Shown here: one piece after another, positions 36,888 to 46,031 of the stretch
How the letters are laid out: every line of letters starts with the position of its first letter
How positions within the stretch are numbered: the stretch's first letter is position 1
Source of the DNA: Tildeniella nuda ZEHNDER 1965/U140
GTDB taxonomy: Bacteria > Cyanobacteriota > Cyanobacteriia > Leptolyngbyales > Leptolyngbyaceae
Assembly: GCA_019358895.1 (NCBI GenBank)
Contig: JAHHIG010000012.1
Location: 116,070 to 180,069 of the forward strand
Reading direction: 5' to 3'
Length of the DNA stretch: 64,000 nucleotides
Translations under genes and position numbers: made by a program
Notes under the pieces: model-generated
Database searches by the model: none
What the model was told of the DNA's origin: nothing
What the model saw: the letters and a program-made list of their open reading frames with translations, nothing else

Positions 36888-39407
36888 ATGGATCCACAAG
36901 CCTTTGCTAATCGACCCAACAAAGTTCTGCTTATCTTTTCGATCGCGATCATTTACTATGTCACGGCAAAACTTGGGCAATATCTTGCCATTCCACCCGG
37001 ATTTATCACCCCCGTTTACCCCCCGTCTGGCATTGCACTTGCCGTCATTTTGCTTGTGGGCTATCGAGGTTGGGTAGGCATCTGGTTAGGAGCCGTAGTG
37101 GCTGCAACGTGGCCCCTGTGGGCAAATACGGGCATTCTATCCATGTCGATCGCATCGGGCATTGGCATTGCTACAGGCTCAGTGCTACAGGCACTCGCAG
37201 GCGCGTTTTTGATCAAGCGCTTCATCGGTTCTTACCAGGTCTTTAACAACGCACCGAATGTTACTAAATTTACTGGTATTGAACTGTTGAGCTGTATGGT
37301 GAGTCCGACCTTTGGGGCGACCACCATGTACTTTTGCGGCTTTATTGCTGGGAAAAACTACCTCATTAGCTGGGTAACGTTCTGGTTAGGAGATACCATT
37401 GGCGTTCTGGTTATTCTACCGCTGTTGCTGTTTTGGATTGAGCATTGGTTTAGCAAACGCAACCACACCGCCAATCAATCAACCTCCACAGAAGCGCAAC
37501 CCTCATCTCCGCGATCGCTTCAGTTCATCCTGGAAGTGATGCTCTGGGCTGGCGCTCTGATAAGTGTGGGAACAGTCGCTTTTGGCTTTGGCTACCCGGT
37601 TGAATACTTGCTGATCCCGTTGCTTGTATGGTCAGCCTTTCGTGCTGAGCAACGGTTCACAGCCATTGCGATCGTGTTAGTTTCGGCGTTGGCGATCGCG
37701 GGTGCCATTCGAGGGACAAGTTCATTCAATCGCAGTACCCTCAACGAATCCCTGCTGCTATTGCAAGCGTTTATTGGCACGATCACGGTGACAACACTGA
37801 TTCTATCAGCCGTCATTATTGAGCGCGAACAGGTAAAAGCACGGCTAGAGCTAGCCAATGAAGAACTAGAATTCAAAGTCGAGGAACGCACAGCAGCATT
37901 GAAGCAATCGAAAGAAACGGCTGAGGTTGCTAGTCGCGCCAAGAGTGAATTTCTGGCAAACATGAGCCACGAACTCCGCACCCCCCTCAACGGTATTTTG
38001 GGTTACGCCCAGATCCTCAATCGTTCCCAACACTGGGGAGACAAAGAGCGTAAGGGCGTTGAAATTATCTACCAATGCGGTTCCCACCTGTTAACTCTGA
38101 TTAATGACATTTTAGATATTTCCAAAATTGAAGCTCGTCGTTTGGAATTAGACTCTCAGACGGTTAACTTACCCGGTTTGTTACAGGGCATTGCCGAGAT
38201 TTTAAGCATTCGCGCAGAGCAAAAAGGTATTGAGTTTGTGTATTTGCCAGATGCCAAGCTGCCAGAAGGCGTTGAGGTCGATGAGAAACGGTTGCGGCAG
38301 GTATTGATCAATCTGTTGGGAAATGCGGTCAAGTTTACCGACCAGGGCAAGGTTCTCTTCAAAGTCAGTCCCATTGAAGATGAGGCATCGGGACTGAAGC
38401 AGGAAGAGAAGGCTCAATGTGCAACCGATTCGTCTCAAACTACCTGCCTGCGGTTCCAAATCGACGATACGGGCATTGGTATGAGTCCAGAGGCGTTAGA
38501 AAAAATCTTTCAGCCGTTTGAGCAGGTCAGCGATCAAAAACGGAATGCCGAAGGTACTGGGTTAGGACTAGCCATCAGTCAGACGATCGTCCAACTGATG
38601 GGCAGTCACATTCAGGTGCAAAGTCAGTTTGGCGCGGGCAGTACCTTTTTCTTTGATGTGGCACTGCCGATCGCCACAGAATGGCAACAGACCACGACCA
38701 ATGCGACCGGAGAACAATTGGTGGGCTATCAAGGGGAACGGCAAACCATTTTGATCGTCGACGACAAATGGGAAAACCGCTCCGTCATTGTCAACTTGCT
38801 GGAACCCCTTGGCTTTACTGTGGTCGAAGCAGAGGATGGTCAGGATGGGTTGACAAAAGCCATCCACAGCAAGCCAAATCTCATCATCACCGATATTCTG
38901 ATGCCAGTGATGGATGGCTACCAGTTGCTTCAACAGATTCGCCAGACTGAGCTGCTCAAGACGCTGCCCGTGATTGTCTCCTCTGCTTCCGTATCCAGCA
39001 TAGATCAGCAGCAGAGCCTGGATGCTGGCGGCGATGATGTTCTGACCAAACCGGTACAGGTAGACGAGTTGTTTCAGCTACTCCGCAACTATCTGCAACT
39101 GACCTGGATTTATCAATCTACGGTTTCGGGGAAGGAACAGGTGCGATCGTCAATCCCTGCATCACACAGCAACCTCACTCCATCCATACAGCTAGTGATA
39201 CCGCCATCCGCAGATTTGGAACAGTTGCTTCAGTTAGCCCAGCAGGGGCGCTTGAAAAAACTAACTGAGATTGCGAAAGGCTTAGCACACCAAAACCCTC
39301 AGTATGCGCCCCTGACAGAGCAACTGCTTGAACTGAGCAAGAGCTTTCAGGTCGCCAAATTGGAGGTGTTGCTTCAGCAACTACTCGATGAAAGTACCCG
39401 GAGTTGA
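36888..39407 (+). CDS. MASE1 hybrid sensor histidine kinase with response regulator
   Basis: 839 residues. Residues ~10-310 form a MASE1 integral-membrane sensor ([20 protein letters not shown] near the start, about eight helices). A coiled coil runs to about 345. HisKA follows with [14 protein letters not shown] (phospho-His about 361). HATPase carries the N-box [12 protein letters not shown] and G-boxes DTGIGMS and GTGLGLAI. A receiver domain has Asp in [13 protein letters not shown] (about 669). A helical tail of about 100 residues ends the protein. The ligand is unknown. The next kinase gene starts 13 bp downstream, so the two are probably one unit. Confidence 0.93.
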   Translation: MDPQAFANRPNKVLLIFSIAIIYYVTAKLGQYLAIPPGFITPVYPPSGIALAVILLVGYRGWVGIWLGAVVAATWPLWANTGILSMSIASGIGIATGSVLQALAGAFLIKRFIGSYQVFNNAPNVTKFTGIELLSCMVSPTFGATTMYFCGFIAGKNYLISWVTFWLGDTIGVLVILPLLLFWIEHWFSKRNHTANQSTSTEAQPSSPRSLQFILEVMLWAGALISVGTVAFGFGYPVEYLLIPLLVWSAFRAEQRFTAIAIVLVSALAIAGAIRGTSSFNRSTLNESLLLLQAFIGTITVTTLILSAVIIEREQVKARLELANEELEFKVEERTAALKQSKETAEVASRAKSEFLANMSHELRTPLNGILGYAQILNRSQHWGDKERKGVEIIYQCGSHLLTLINDILDISKIEARRLELDSQTVNLPGLLQGIAEILSIRAEQKGIEFVYLPDAKLPEGVEVDEKRLRQVLINLLGNAVKFTDQGKVLFKVSPIEDEASGLKQEEKAQCATDSSQTTCLRFQIDDTGIGMSPEALEKIFQPFEQVSDQKRNAEGTGLGLAISQTIVQLMGSHIQVQSQFGAGSTFFFDVALPIATEWQQTTTNATGEQLVGYQGERQTILIVDDKWENRSVIVNLLEPLGFTVVEAEDGQDGLTKAIHSKPNLIITDILMPVMDGYQLLQQIRQTELLKTLPVIVSSASVSSIDQQQSLDAGGDDVLTKPVQVDELFQLLRNYLQLTWIYQSTVSGKEQVRSSIPASHSNLTPSIQLVIPPSADLEQLLQLAQQGRLKKLTEIAKGLAHQNPQYAPLTEQLLELSKSFQVAKLEVLLQQLLDESTRS

Positions 39408-39420
39408 GAAGAGGTTGAGC

Positions 39421-40710
39421 ATGAAGGATACGCCGTTAATTTTAGTGGTTGATGATACGCTCGCCAATTTGGAGGTGGTGGCAGAAGTCTTGGGTGACGC
39501 TGGGTTTGAGGTGGCGATCGCCACTGATGGAGAGCGTGCGATCAAACAGGCAAGCATAAGCCAGCCAGATTTAATTTTGCTAGATGTGATGATGCCCGGT
39601 ATTGATGGCTTTGAAACCTGCCGCCGCCTCAAGACCACTTCCGTCACCGATGACATTCCAGTGATTTTTATGACGGCTTTGTCTGACACAACCGACAAGG
39701 TTAGAGGCTTTAATTTGGGCGCGGTAGATTACGTCACCAAACCCTTTCAAGAAGCAGAGTTGCTTGCCCGTGTGACGACTCAATTGAAATTGCAACACCT
39801 GCGTCAAACGCTAGAGCAACAAGTCGAGCAACGCACCGCCGACCTCCAAAAGGCTCTACAACAAGTGCAGCAGTCGCAGGTACATTTAGTGCAATCCGAG
39901 AAGATGGCAGTGCTAGGGCAACTGGTGGCTGGCGTTGCCCATGAAATTAACAATCCCGTTAATTTTATTCATGGCAATCTCGCTCACGTGCAGGGGTATA
40001 CCGACGATATTTTATCCTTCGTGCAGTTGTATCAACAGCACAGTGCCAATGCTGCACCCGAACTTCAAAAGGCTGCTGCAAATCTCGACTTAGAGTTTAT
40101 TCAAGAAGATTTACCGAAAACCCTTACTTCGATGAAGATCGGCACCCAGCGGATCTGCGAAATTGTGCGATCGCTCCGCAATTTCTCCCGCCTTGATGAA
40201 GCGGACTGCAAAGCAGTAGACATCCACGAAGGTATCAATAGTACGCTGTTAATTTTGCAACATCGCCTCAAAAGTACACCCGAACATCCGGCAATTCAGG
40301 TCATACAAGAGTATGGTCAATTACCATCTGTAAAGTGCTATGCCGGATCACTGAACCAGGTGTTTATGAATATTTTGGTCAATGCCATTGATGCGTTGGA
40401 AGAACTGAGTGCTAAACGAACGTATCAAGAAAACCAGGACCATCCAAGTCAAATTACAATTCGGACGGCGGCAATTGACAACCAATGGGTACAAATTGCG
40501 ATCGCGGATAATGGTTCTGGCATTCCCAAAGAGCTTCAACAGCGCATTTTTGATCCCTTCTTTACGACAAAGCCTGTTGGCAAAGGGACTGGCATGGGAA
40601 TGTCCATTAGCCATCAAATCATTACCGAAAAACATCAGGGCAAACTCGTCTGTCTTTCGACACCGGATCAAGGAACAGAGTTTATTATCCAGATTCCCAC
40701 ACAACAGTAA
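39421..40710 (+). CDS. Response regulator-histidine kinase (REC-HisKA-HATPase)
   Basis: 429 residues from the ATG at 39421, with GAAGAGG upstream. The receiver is at residues 1-125 (phospho-acceptor Asp about 54 in LLDVMMPGIDGFE, and Lys in YVTKPFQ). A coiled-coil linker (LEQQVEQRTADLQKALQQVQ) leads to the HisKA H-box GVAHEINNPVNFIHGNL (His about 174), and then HATPase with VNAIDALEEL and DNGSGIP. There is no membrane segment. It sits 13 bp after the MASE1 hybrid kinase, so signal may pass between them by phosphotransfer to this receiver. Confidence 0.93.
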   Translation: MKDTPLILVVDDTLANLEVVAEVLGDAGFEVAIATDGERAIKQASISQPDLILLDVMMPGIDGFETCRRLKTTSVTDDIPVIFMTALSDTTDKVRGFNLGAVDYVTKPFQEAELLARVTTQLKLQHLRQTLEQQVEQRTADLQKALQQVQQSQVHLVQSEKMAVLGQLVAGVAHEINNPVNFIHGNLAHVQGYTDDILSFVQLYQQHSANAAPELQKAAANLDLEFIQEDLPKTLTSMKIGTQRICEIVRSLRNFSRLDEADCKAVDIHEGINSTLLILQHRLKSTPEHPAIQVIQEYGQLPSVKCYAGSLNQVFMNILVNAIDALEELSAKRTYQENQDHPSQITIRTAAIDNQWVQIAIADNGSGIPKELQQRIFDPFFTTKPVGKGTGMGMSISHQIITEKHQGKLVCLSTPDQGTEFIIQIPTQQ

Positions 40711-40816
40711 TTTTATGCTGCCAACTAACCAGCGCGTGCACAAACATGAAAAACTTTTGCTGGCAGTCGTTTTTAACGGTTAACGTTAAGTCTTTATCTG
40801 CTCGTAAAAAATCCGT

Positions 40817-41884
40817 CTAGGCAGCATTAATGGTGTTTTGAGGTCTGTCGATCATTTTCTGCGCGTCGCTCAGTTGGCGCGATCGCTGCACTAACGTTTT
40901 GACCATTTCAGCCTCTTTCAATCCCCTAGCGTCGATCGATTCAACACAAACCTGTCGTCGTTTGAGATCGTACAGATAGGTTTTATCGTAATAATCCAAT
41001 ACCATGTCGATCGCCGCAGCTAAATTGCCTTCGCGAATAAAGTCGATTGTTTGCTGAGTACGTTCGCCCCCAAGCCGCTTCTTTAAACGAATCGTAGCAG
41101 CAATAAGTGCTTCAGGTTCAACTGCACCATAGCCGTCCAGCAGTAAGTTGATGCGTTCTTGCCGCGATCGCTCCACCTGCAAGACTGGAGCTGCAACCAT
41201 CTGTTGAAACAGCGTATCGGGTACGCGACAGGAACCAATCATGCGACTTTCGGCTTCAACCCAAATGGGGCGATCGACATGCAACGTCTGCCACTCCATC
41301 GCAATCAGGTTTTCAAACTGTTCTGTGCTGGGCTGTGGCGGCAAGCCAAGATTGCCATAGCTGCTGCCTCGGTGACTCGCCAGTTGCTCCAGATCCAGAA
41401 TTTGTTCTCCTTGCTCCCTAAGTGCTTGCAGAATCAGGGTTTTGCCAGTGCCCGTCATGCCGCCCAACGTCACGATCGGCTTCGGTTCCATCAACGCTGC
41501 ATGAACCCAATGGCGAAATCCTTTGTAACCCTGATCGAGTAACGCTACCTGAAAGCCTGCCGTTTCGAGCAGCCAAGCCATGCTGCCGCTACGCATTCCC
41601 CCACGCCAGCAGTGCACTCGTACCGTACGATCGGTTGCCAGCACTTTAGCTTGCGCGACGAAGGACGCTAATTTGGGTCCGGCGATCGACAGCCCCAACT
41701 CCACCGCGTCATCCCGTCCCTGCTGCTTGTAACAGGTGCCCACTTGCGCCCGTTCTTCATTGCTAAACAGGGGAAAACTCACGGCTCCGGGGATGCGTCC
41801 CTGCTCATGCTCAGCCGGACTTCGTACATCCAGAAGCGCTCCGGGTGCAGTGAGAAAAGCGGCAATAGGCAATGTTTTGGGCAT
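40817..41884 (-). CDS. mnmH: tRNA 2-selenouridine synthase
   Basis: 355 residues. The N-terminal rhodanese domain has the catalytic Cys 92 in VHCWRGGMRSG. The P-loop of the C-terminal domain reads GGMTGTGKT at 141-149. MnmH (SelU/YbbB) replaces sulfur by selenium at wobble 2-thiouridine in tRNA-Lys, -Glu and -Gln, using selenophosphate, and can also geranylate the thiouridine. Both domains and length are normal. It implies that the cell makes selenophosphate; selD is not in the window. Its neighbours on the left are kinases, on the right a broken VOC gene. Confidence 0.94.
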   Translation of the reverse strand: MPKTLPIAAFLTAPGALLDVRSPAEHEQGRIPGAVSFPLFSNEERAQVGTCYKQQGRDDAVELGLSIAGPKLASFVAQAKVLATDRTVRVHCWRGGMRSGSMAWLLETAGFQVALLDQGYKGFRHWVHAALMEPKPIVTLGGMTGTGKTLILQALREQGEQILDLEQLASHRGSSYGNLGLPPQPSTEQFENLIAMEWQTLHVDRPIWVEAESRMIGSCRVPDTLFQQMVAAPVLQVERSRQERINLLLDGYGAVEPEALIAATIRLKKRLGGERTQQTIDFIREGNLAAAIDMVLDYYDKTYLYDLKRRQVCVESIDARGLKEAEMVKTLVQRSRQLSDAQKMIDRPQNTINAA

Positions 41885-41925
41885 GGAGGAAAGGGGAGAG
41901 AGGAGGAACGAAAATAAGTTTAGGA

Positions 41926-42225
41926 CTACAAGCCGCCACCTTTGACTTCGCTGAGTTCAATTTCGTAGCCATTGGGATCGACAATGTAGATGGAGCGCGA
42001 TTTTTCCCAATTGACAATACCGTACGGCATCGGCACACCTAAAGATTCGCATTTCTCAACAATCTCTGAGAAGTTTTGCACATACAAACCAAAATGGGCA
42101 ATGCCACCAGGTTTAGCCTTTTCAGGGTCTTCATAGAGACAGAGTTTGATCGCATCGTTACCAATAATTAAAGAGCGATCGGCGGATTGTTCTTTCTGAG
42201 TGCATCCCAGTTTTGTCAAACTCAT
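41926..42225 (-). pseudogene. VOC/glyoxalase-family protein, N-terminus replaced by ISKra4
   Basis: 99 codons from the ATG at 42225. From about residue 23 the frame reads as the second half of a VOC metal-dependent domain: IKLCLYEDP, GIAHFGLYVQNFSEIVEK, then SIYIVDPNGYEIEL with the Glu ligand. The first beta-alpha-beta-beta-beta half is missing. The ATG overlaps the stop of the ISKra4 transposase remnant, so the insertion took away the 5' end. Unlikely to be functional. Confidence 0.75.
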
Positions 42226-42685
42226 TTTGAGAATTGTCCATTTAGATAGGCGCAGCGCTGTTTCAGCACCTGTGGTACGTTGTCCTCTTCCCACTGTGCT
42301 CCCGATATTTTGATGCGCTGCCCAACTTGTTTGACCGTCGATTCAAGCGCACCAGAACCAATGGCGATGCCTTCGGCTTGATAATAGCCGTCGTTAACAA
42401 TTCATGCTCAATGCTTGTTGAGGTAGCCGATGAACGTCGCAACCCGCGCGTGATACCAATCCTCAAACAGGGCGATTGCCGCCTCCACAGCGCCCCGCCA
42501 TCAGCACGCTTCTATCGCACTTTGCCGCCGTCTACACTCATCTCCTCAACCGTTCCTTCCACGGGTGGTAATGAGAAGGTTTGACGATGGACTAATCGTT
42601 GTTGAGTGCTGTGAGTTACCTTCACCCCAGTCAAGACTGCGATGTCTTCTGTCGCTCACTCATAGGACACGTTGGCACTCACCAA
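42222..42685 (-). pseudogene. ISKra4-family transposase remnant
   Basis: On the minus strand the frames read VSANVSYE, a stop, DIAVLTGVKVTHSTQQRL, then EEMSVDGGKVR and another stop. After a frameshifted stretch come AIGSGALESTVKQVGQRI and VPQVLKQRCAYLNG at the C-terminus. DGGKVR and IGSGAxEST are hallmarks of ISKra4 transposases. At least two stops and a frameshift break it, and the 5' part is missing. Confidence 0.82.
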
Positions 42686-42689
42686 CAAC

Positions 42690-43160
42690 CAACACTGCTC
42701 TATTGGGCAAAGCAGGAATGTTCAAAGTTTATCGCTTCCTTTGAAACACAGCCCTAAGCACTTATACTCATCGCAAAAGTGGGATGTACTTCAACGGTAT
42801 CATGTTATCTGGTTTTGTGACTTAGAAAGTCAGACTGAATGTTGTCTTGCCACCAACGTCAATAGTATGACGAATGAAGCAGTGAGTGAAACTGATCGCC
42901 AGCGCTGGCAAATCGAGGTGCTTTGGAAATTTCTGAAGATGTATCTTAAACTGGATCGTTTGACCACCAAGAACATTAATGGCGTGACGATCCAAATCTA
43001 CATGGTTTTGATTGCCTATTTAATTCTAGAGTTAATAGAAACACCAGCTTTTTATGGGCATCAATTATTGGATAAATTGCGTTATTTGCAACTGGAATTG
43101 AGCCGTCGGTGCTCGATCTTTCACTGAAGTTTTGATCTGCTGCCAGAGACGCTTGTCTAA
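42690..43160 (+). pseudogene. IS4-like transposase C-terminal remnant
   Basis: A 3' fragment: VIWFCDLESQTECCLATNV, then RQRWQIEVLWKFLKMYLKLD with the last catalytic Glu, then NGVTIQIYMVLIAYLILELI, the usual end of IS4-type DDE transposases. The 5' two thirds are absent. A TGA at 43125-43127 interrupts the last residues; the frame goes on as SFDLLPETLV to a double stop, so the gene end had already mutated. Confidence 0.75.
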
Positions 43161-43176
43161 TAAAATGCGAAGTTTT

Positions 43177-43493
43177 ATGTCTAGATTCAACACTCCTGCT
43201 CAAACCCATCTTTTCAGCCAAGTAGCTCCTCTACCGTCGCTTCAACCATAGTGGCAGCATTGATCGCGTCTGTTGCCATTCTGGCGGCGAACGCGGATCG
43301 CAAAGGTGCCACGATTTGAAATGCTTCCACCGCAACGCTTTACCTTGATTTGGATGCGGCTGCCACTGTCGCAGACTATGCCGCTAAGCTCGATCCGGGT
43401 GGTTACTATGAAGTGCCGTTTGGCTTTACAGGGTCCCTCTCAGGCATTTGGAGTGCCGCGAATGGTAACGCTCTGGTCAGGGAGTTTACCTGA
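43177..43493 (+). pseudogene. Phage-like small structural protein, frameshift and TGA
   Basis: Reads MSRFNTPAQTHLF, then after a shift in the TTTT run near 43211, QPSSSSTVASTIVAALIASV, AILAANADRKGATI, TGA at 43317-43319, NASTATLYLDLDAAATVADY, and LSGIWSAANGNAL. The shape (NxDRKGATI-aromatic-N-x-STATLYL...YYEVPFGFTG) is one I know from small proteins encoded beside tail-fibre genes in phages and prophages. An aromatic residue is expected at the TGA. The terminal TGA overlaps the next ATG (TGATG), so the operon layout survives although this gene is dead. Confidence 0.7.
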
Positions 43494-44104
43494 TGCCGCT
43501 GGCAAATGCCGTTCCACCTGAAGCGGTGGGTATTGTGCTGCTTTACACGGGTACAAACGGCGCGGCACAGGGCTATCTCAATAAATACAATGGCAAATGG
43601 CTGTATCTCACGTTGGATGCTTTTCGTACCGTTGGTAACGCCAACAGTGGCGCGGCGATCGCGTTTAGCTGGACAGAGCCGCTCTTCACCCATCTGTGGA
43701 GCCAGTACACCCAAACACGGTGCCCAGTACTCACCAGCGTGGGAGGAGCCAGTACCAGGGGCGTTAGTGCGGCGGCTGATTATGCGGCAAACAAACGTAT
43801 CACGCTGCCAGATGAGAGAGGACGTGTCTTTGCGGGTGCGGGGACGGGTTCCAGTTTGACGGCTCGGACACAGCACGAGCAAAAGGGTGAGGAGTTGCAC
43901 GTACAGACCATCGCTGAGATGCCTACACATTCTCATAACGATCGGTTGCTTGTTTCCTTTACTGGTGGCGCGACTGGTTATGCTGGGCAATCTGGCTCAT
44001 TAGCAAATGCCTTGCCCATTTTTAACACAGGCACTGGGAACGGTTTTAACGTGGTGCAACCGACGACGTTTGAGCATGTTTTAATCGCAGCAGGCACTTA
44101 CTGA
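43493..44104 (+). CDS. Phage tail collar/fibre-like protein
   Basis: 203 residues. An N-terminal module (GYLNKYNGKWLYLTLDAFRT) precedes a collar-type segment: RITLPDERGRVFAGAGTG, then EMPTHSHND (the PxHxH metal-binding pair of tail fibres), and a glycine- and asparagine-rich C-terminal stretch. Such short-fibre tips bind metal through the His pair and contact surfaces. It starts one base inside the previous stop. The lack of a long fibre shaft or any sheath and baseplate genes in the window means it is a fragment of a tail cassette, or cargo. Confidence 0.7.
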   Translation: MPLANAVPPEAVGIVLLYTGTNGAAQGYLNKYNGKWLYLTLDAFRTVGNANSGAAIAFSWTEPLFTHLWSQYTQTRCPVLTSVGGASTRGVSAAADYAANKRITLPDERGRVFAGAGTGSSLTARTQHEQKGEELHVQTIAEMPTHSHNDRLLVSFTGGATGYAGQSGSLANALPIFNTGTGNGFNVVQPTTFEHVLIAAGTY

Positions 44105-44106
44105 TC

Positions 44107-44676
44107 ATGTTCAGACATCACCCGGATGGCTTTATCTATCTGCTCGACTTACAGTTGCCGCTCGACTTCTGGCTGACGCAAGAACCGACATACACGCTAC
44201 CAGCGCCCGCGACTGGACGCGAATATGTACAGGCACAAAAGCACACTCTCTCTGACGGTCTAGAGCAATGGGCGGGGGATCTGCCCTGGGCAGAGGGCGA
44301 TCGCTACCTCTCACAGGTGGACGCTTACGCGCGTCTTTGGGAGCTTGCCAACACTCCTGCCGTCCTAGCACCCGCGCCACGATGGGGTGAGTTTCGCACG
44401 GCAATGCTGCTGGACCCTGATTACCGCACGATGTTGATCACGGTGATGAGTCCTACTTTTGGCGGTGGTGGGAATTGGCTTGGTACGACGATGCAGCAGG
44501 CAATCTCAATGCCATTGCCTGCCGTCGCGTTAGTAGCACCGCTTTGGAATCAGATCGTCGCGCTGGCTCCTCCACCCGCTGCGGCGGTGGCACGGTGGCG
44601 TAGTTATGTGCTGCAAAGTCATGTCGAGCTTGTGTTTGCGGACGATGGTACTTTGAGTGAGGCAGGCGGCGACTGA
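44107..44676 (+). CDS. Hypothetical protein in tail-like operon
   Basis: 189 residues, family not recognised. The middle has DAYARLWELANT and FRTAMLLDPDYRTM, the C-terminal half is Ala/Pro-rich and helical, and there is no signal peptide. It follows the collar gene after 2 bp and overlaps the next gene's ATG (TGATG), so it belongs to the same transcript. By position it may be a tail-tip assembly or chaperone protein; the sequence does not prove this. Confidence 0.6.
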   Translation: MFRHHPDGFIYLLDLQLPLDFWLTQEPTYTLPAPATGREYVQAQKHTLSDGLEQWAGDLPWAEGDRYLSQVDAYARLWELANTPAVLAPAPRWGEFRTAMLLDPDYRTMLITVMSPTFGGGGNWLGTTMQQAISMPLPAVALVAPLWNQIVALAPPPAAAVARWRSYVLQSHVELVFADDGTLSEAGGD

Positions 44677-45095
44677 TGGTAGACACCGCTTTTCTCACGA
44701 CAGTGGGCGGCTTGGCAACCGGGGCTTTCGGTGCCTATTGGACGGTTCGCACTTACTTTTTGAAGCGACAGGATGAACTTGCCGATCGCCAACGGCAGGC
44801 ACTCGAACGAGCACAGGCAGAAATCGAACGGCAGAAGGCAGAACGCCAGAAGGAGCTAGATGTCTATGCAGCAGGCAAAACGAAGGAGTATGCCGCTAAG
44901 CAAGATTTTAATCATTTGCTGAGAAAATACGATGCTCTGAACGCTAATCTGACGATCCTCCATGACTTTCAAGAGAAACGAGCCTCAGACATTGAGGCTG
45001 ATCTACGAACGCTCATGCAAATGATGCAATTGCTCTTAGTGTCAGCAGGGCAGAGTGAAACTGCCGTGATGCGGTACTTGAAGCGTGAGGAGTAG
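44676..45095 (+). CDS. Membrane-anchored coiled-coil protein
   Basis: 139 residues. One N-terminal transmembrane helix (FLTTVGGLATGAFGAYWTV) is followed by a long charged coiled coil from about residue 30 to 65 (many Arg/Glu/Gln/Lys) and a second helical stretch near 85-125. It overlaps the preceding gene by one base pair pattern TGATG. Small phage-type membrane coiled coils can act as spanin or holin accessories, but I see no specific signature. Confidence 0.6.
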   Translation: MVDTAFLTTVGGLATGAFGAYWTVRTYFLKRQDELADRQRQALERAQAEIERQKAERQKELDVYAAGKTKEYAAKQDFNHLLRKYDALNANLTILHDFQEKRASDIEADLRTLMQMMQLLLVSAGQSETAVMRYLKREE

Positions 45096-45138
45096 GGAGC
45101 GTTTGGGGACACTGAGCAAGTACTATCACACTACGTTT

Positions 45139-45288
45139 ATGAGCGCGTCTAAGATTAGTTTTTTTGCACGGTTGGGTGGGATGCTCTCCTCCCTGTTTTT
45201 GAAGGGTAAGGACAAGCAAAAGTCCCTGGATATCAGCAACCAGGTGGGAGACGTGGCAGAGGCGATTGAGGAAGAGAAGCGTCATTAA
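45139..45288 (+). CDS. Small protein, last gene of tail-like operon (49 aa)
   Basis: An ATG at 45139 gives 49 codons: a hydrophobic segment FFARLGGMLSSLFL, then a charged tail with VGDVAEAIEEE. It follows the coiled-coil gene after 43 bp and stops three bases before the convergent gene end at 45292. An amphipathic or membrane helix at this position recalls lysis-cassette proteins; not proven. Confidence 0.45.
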   Translation: MSASKISFFARLGGMLSSLFLKGKDKQKSLDISNQVGDVAEAIEEEKRH

Positions 45289-45291
45289 GTA

Positions 45292-45579
45292 CTAGTTGCC
45301 ACCATTGCGATGCTGCAAAATGTCGAGGATGCGGCGGTTCTCGGTTTGTAACCCTCTGACTTCTGATTGCATCTCTGACATGGACTGTTGTGTATCTGCG
45401 ATCAACTGTTGCAGCGTGCCGATCGCTTGAAAAGCTTCAATTTGGATGTTTGCCAGACGATCGACCGATTGCATGGTGATAGTCAGTTGCTGGGTGTTCT
45501 CATTGGTGCGTTCAACAAGCTGTTCTAGGATGGCTTCGATGCGGTCAAGACGGTTAGGTGTGTCGTTAGATTGAGTCAT
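45292..45579 (-). CDS. Small coiled-coil protein
   Basis: 95 residues, almost entirely heptad-patterned. RLDRIEAILEQLVERTNENT is near the start and MSEMQSEVRGLQTENRRIL at the end. A very similar plan (RLDRIEAALERT, then repeated V-N/T segments) is encoded at 47085-47468. Such proteins are probably oligomeric bundles. Function unknown. Confidence 0.62.
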   Translation of the reverse strand: MTQSNDTPNRLDRIEAILEQLVERTNENTQQLTITMQSVDRLANIQIEAFQAIGTLQQLIADTQQSMSEMQSEVRGLQTENRRILDILQHRNGGN

Positions 45580-45600
45580 AGTGAAGGCATTAGATCAATA

Positions 45601-45631
45601 AAGCCAGAGTAACATTGCGCTACTCTGGCTT
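45601..45631. terminator. Hairpin terminator
   Basis: AAGCCAGAGTA and TACTCTGGCTT form an 11-bp stem around a 9-nt loop, followed by CTTTTT on the plus strand and by TATT-type sequence on the minus. It separates two minus-strand genes, so it most likely ends the 46399-45669 transcript. Confidence 0.8.
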
Positions 45632-45668
45632 CTTTTTATGACTGGAGAATAAGAATCGTCAGATGATG

Positions 45669-46031
45669 TTAGGCAGCGATCGCCTCAGCTTCGATCTGTC
45701 TACCGTATTTGAGGTTGTAAGAGAAATGCACCTTGAGGTGAGCGTTTGGCTCTAGAGCATTCCACAAAAGCTCAAAAGCTTTATCGGTCTCATAGTCGGT
45801 TTCAAGCTGGGAATCGTACTCGCGCTGTTCTTGGTGCAACATCGCATACACACCGTACTTTGTCTTGCCATCCTGTTCCCACGTGCGGCACTGTAGTTCA
45901 GGATTAAAACCAAGCCCTTGAGCCAGGTTGAGAATCTCCATAACGCTCATGTTATCGACTTCATGTAGAGCTATGAATAGCCTGATTTCGCCTTTTCTGG
46001 GAACCAGTTCCATTTGCTTAATTTCGCTCAA
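45669..46031 (-). CDS. Hypothetical protein
   Basis: 120 residues, acidic and mixed alpha/beta: LVPRKGEIRLFIALHEVD, then a middle LGFNPELQCRTWEQDGKTKY. No signal peptide or known motif. Its ATG overlaps the stop of the upstream lipoprotein gene by 4 bp, and it is followed by a terminator, so it is the second gene of a bicistronic unit within the accessory region. Confidence 0.6.
   Translation of the reverse strand: MSEIKQMELVPRKGEIRLFIALHEVDNMSVMEILNLAQGLGFNPELQCRTWEQDGKTKYGVYAMLHQEQREYDSQLETDYETDKAFELLWNALEPNAHLKVHFSYNLKYGRQIEAEAIAA

Noticed and set aside
43140..43300. Left attachment site repeating the tRNA-Glu 3' end
   Set aside because: I looked for copies of ATTCGAATCCCC and CCCCCAGGGG in this stretch and found none; a computed search is needed.
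43125..43319. TGA read as tryptophan (code change) in the IS4 and phage-like remnants
   Set aside because: Both genes are otherwise broken (5' loss, frameshift), host genes here use TGA as a stop (for example the XisI-region and xis-independent genes such as 48672), and TGG is used normally. Simple decay explains it.
43177..45288. Extracellular contractile injection system
   Set aside because: Only fibre-tip and small membrane genes are present; no sheath, tube, baseplate or AAA ATPase was seen in the window.
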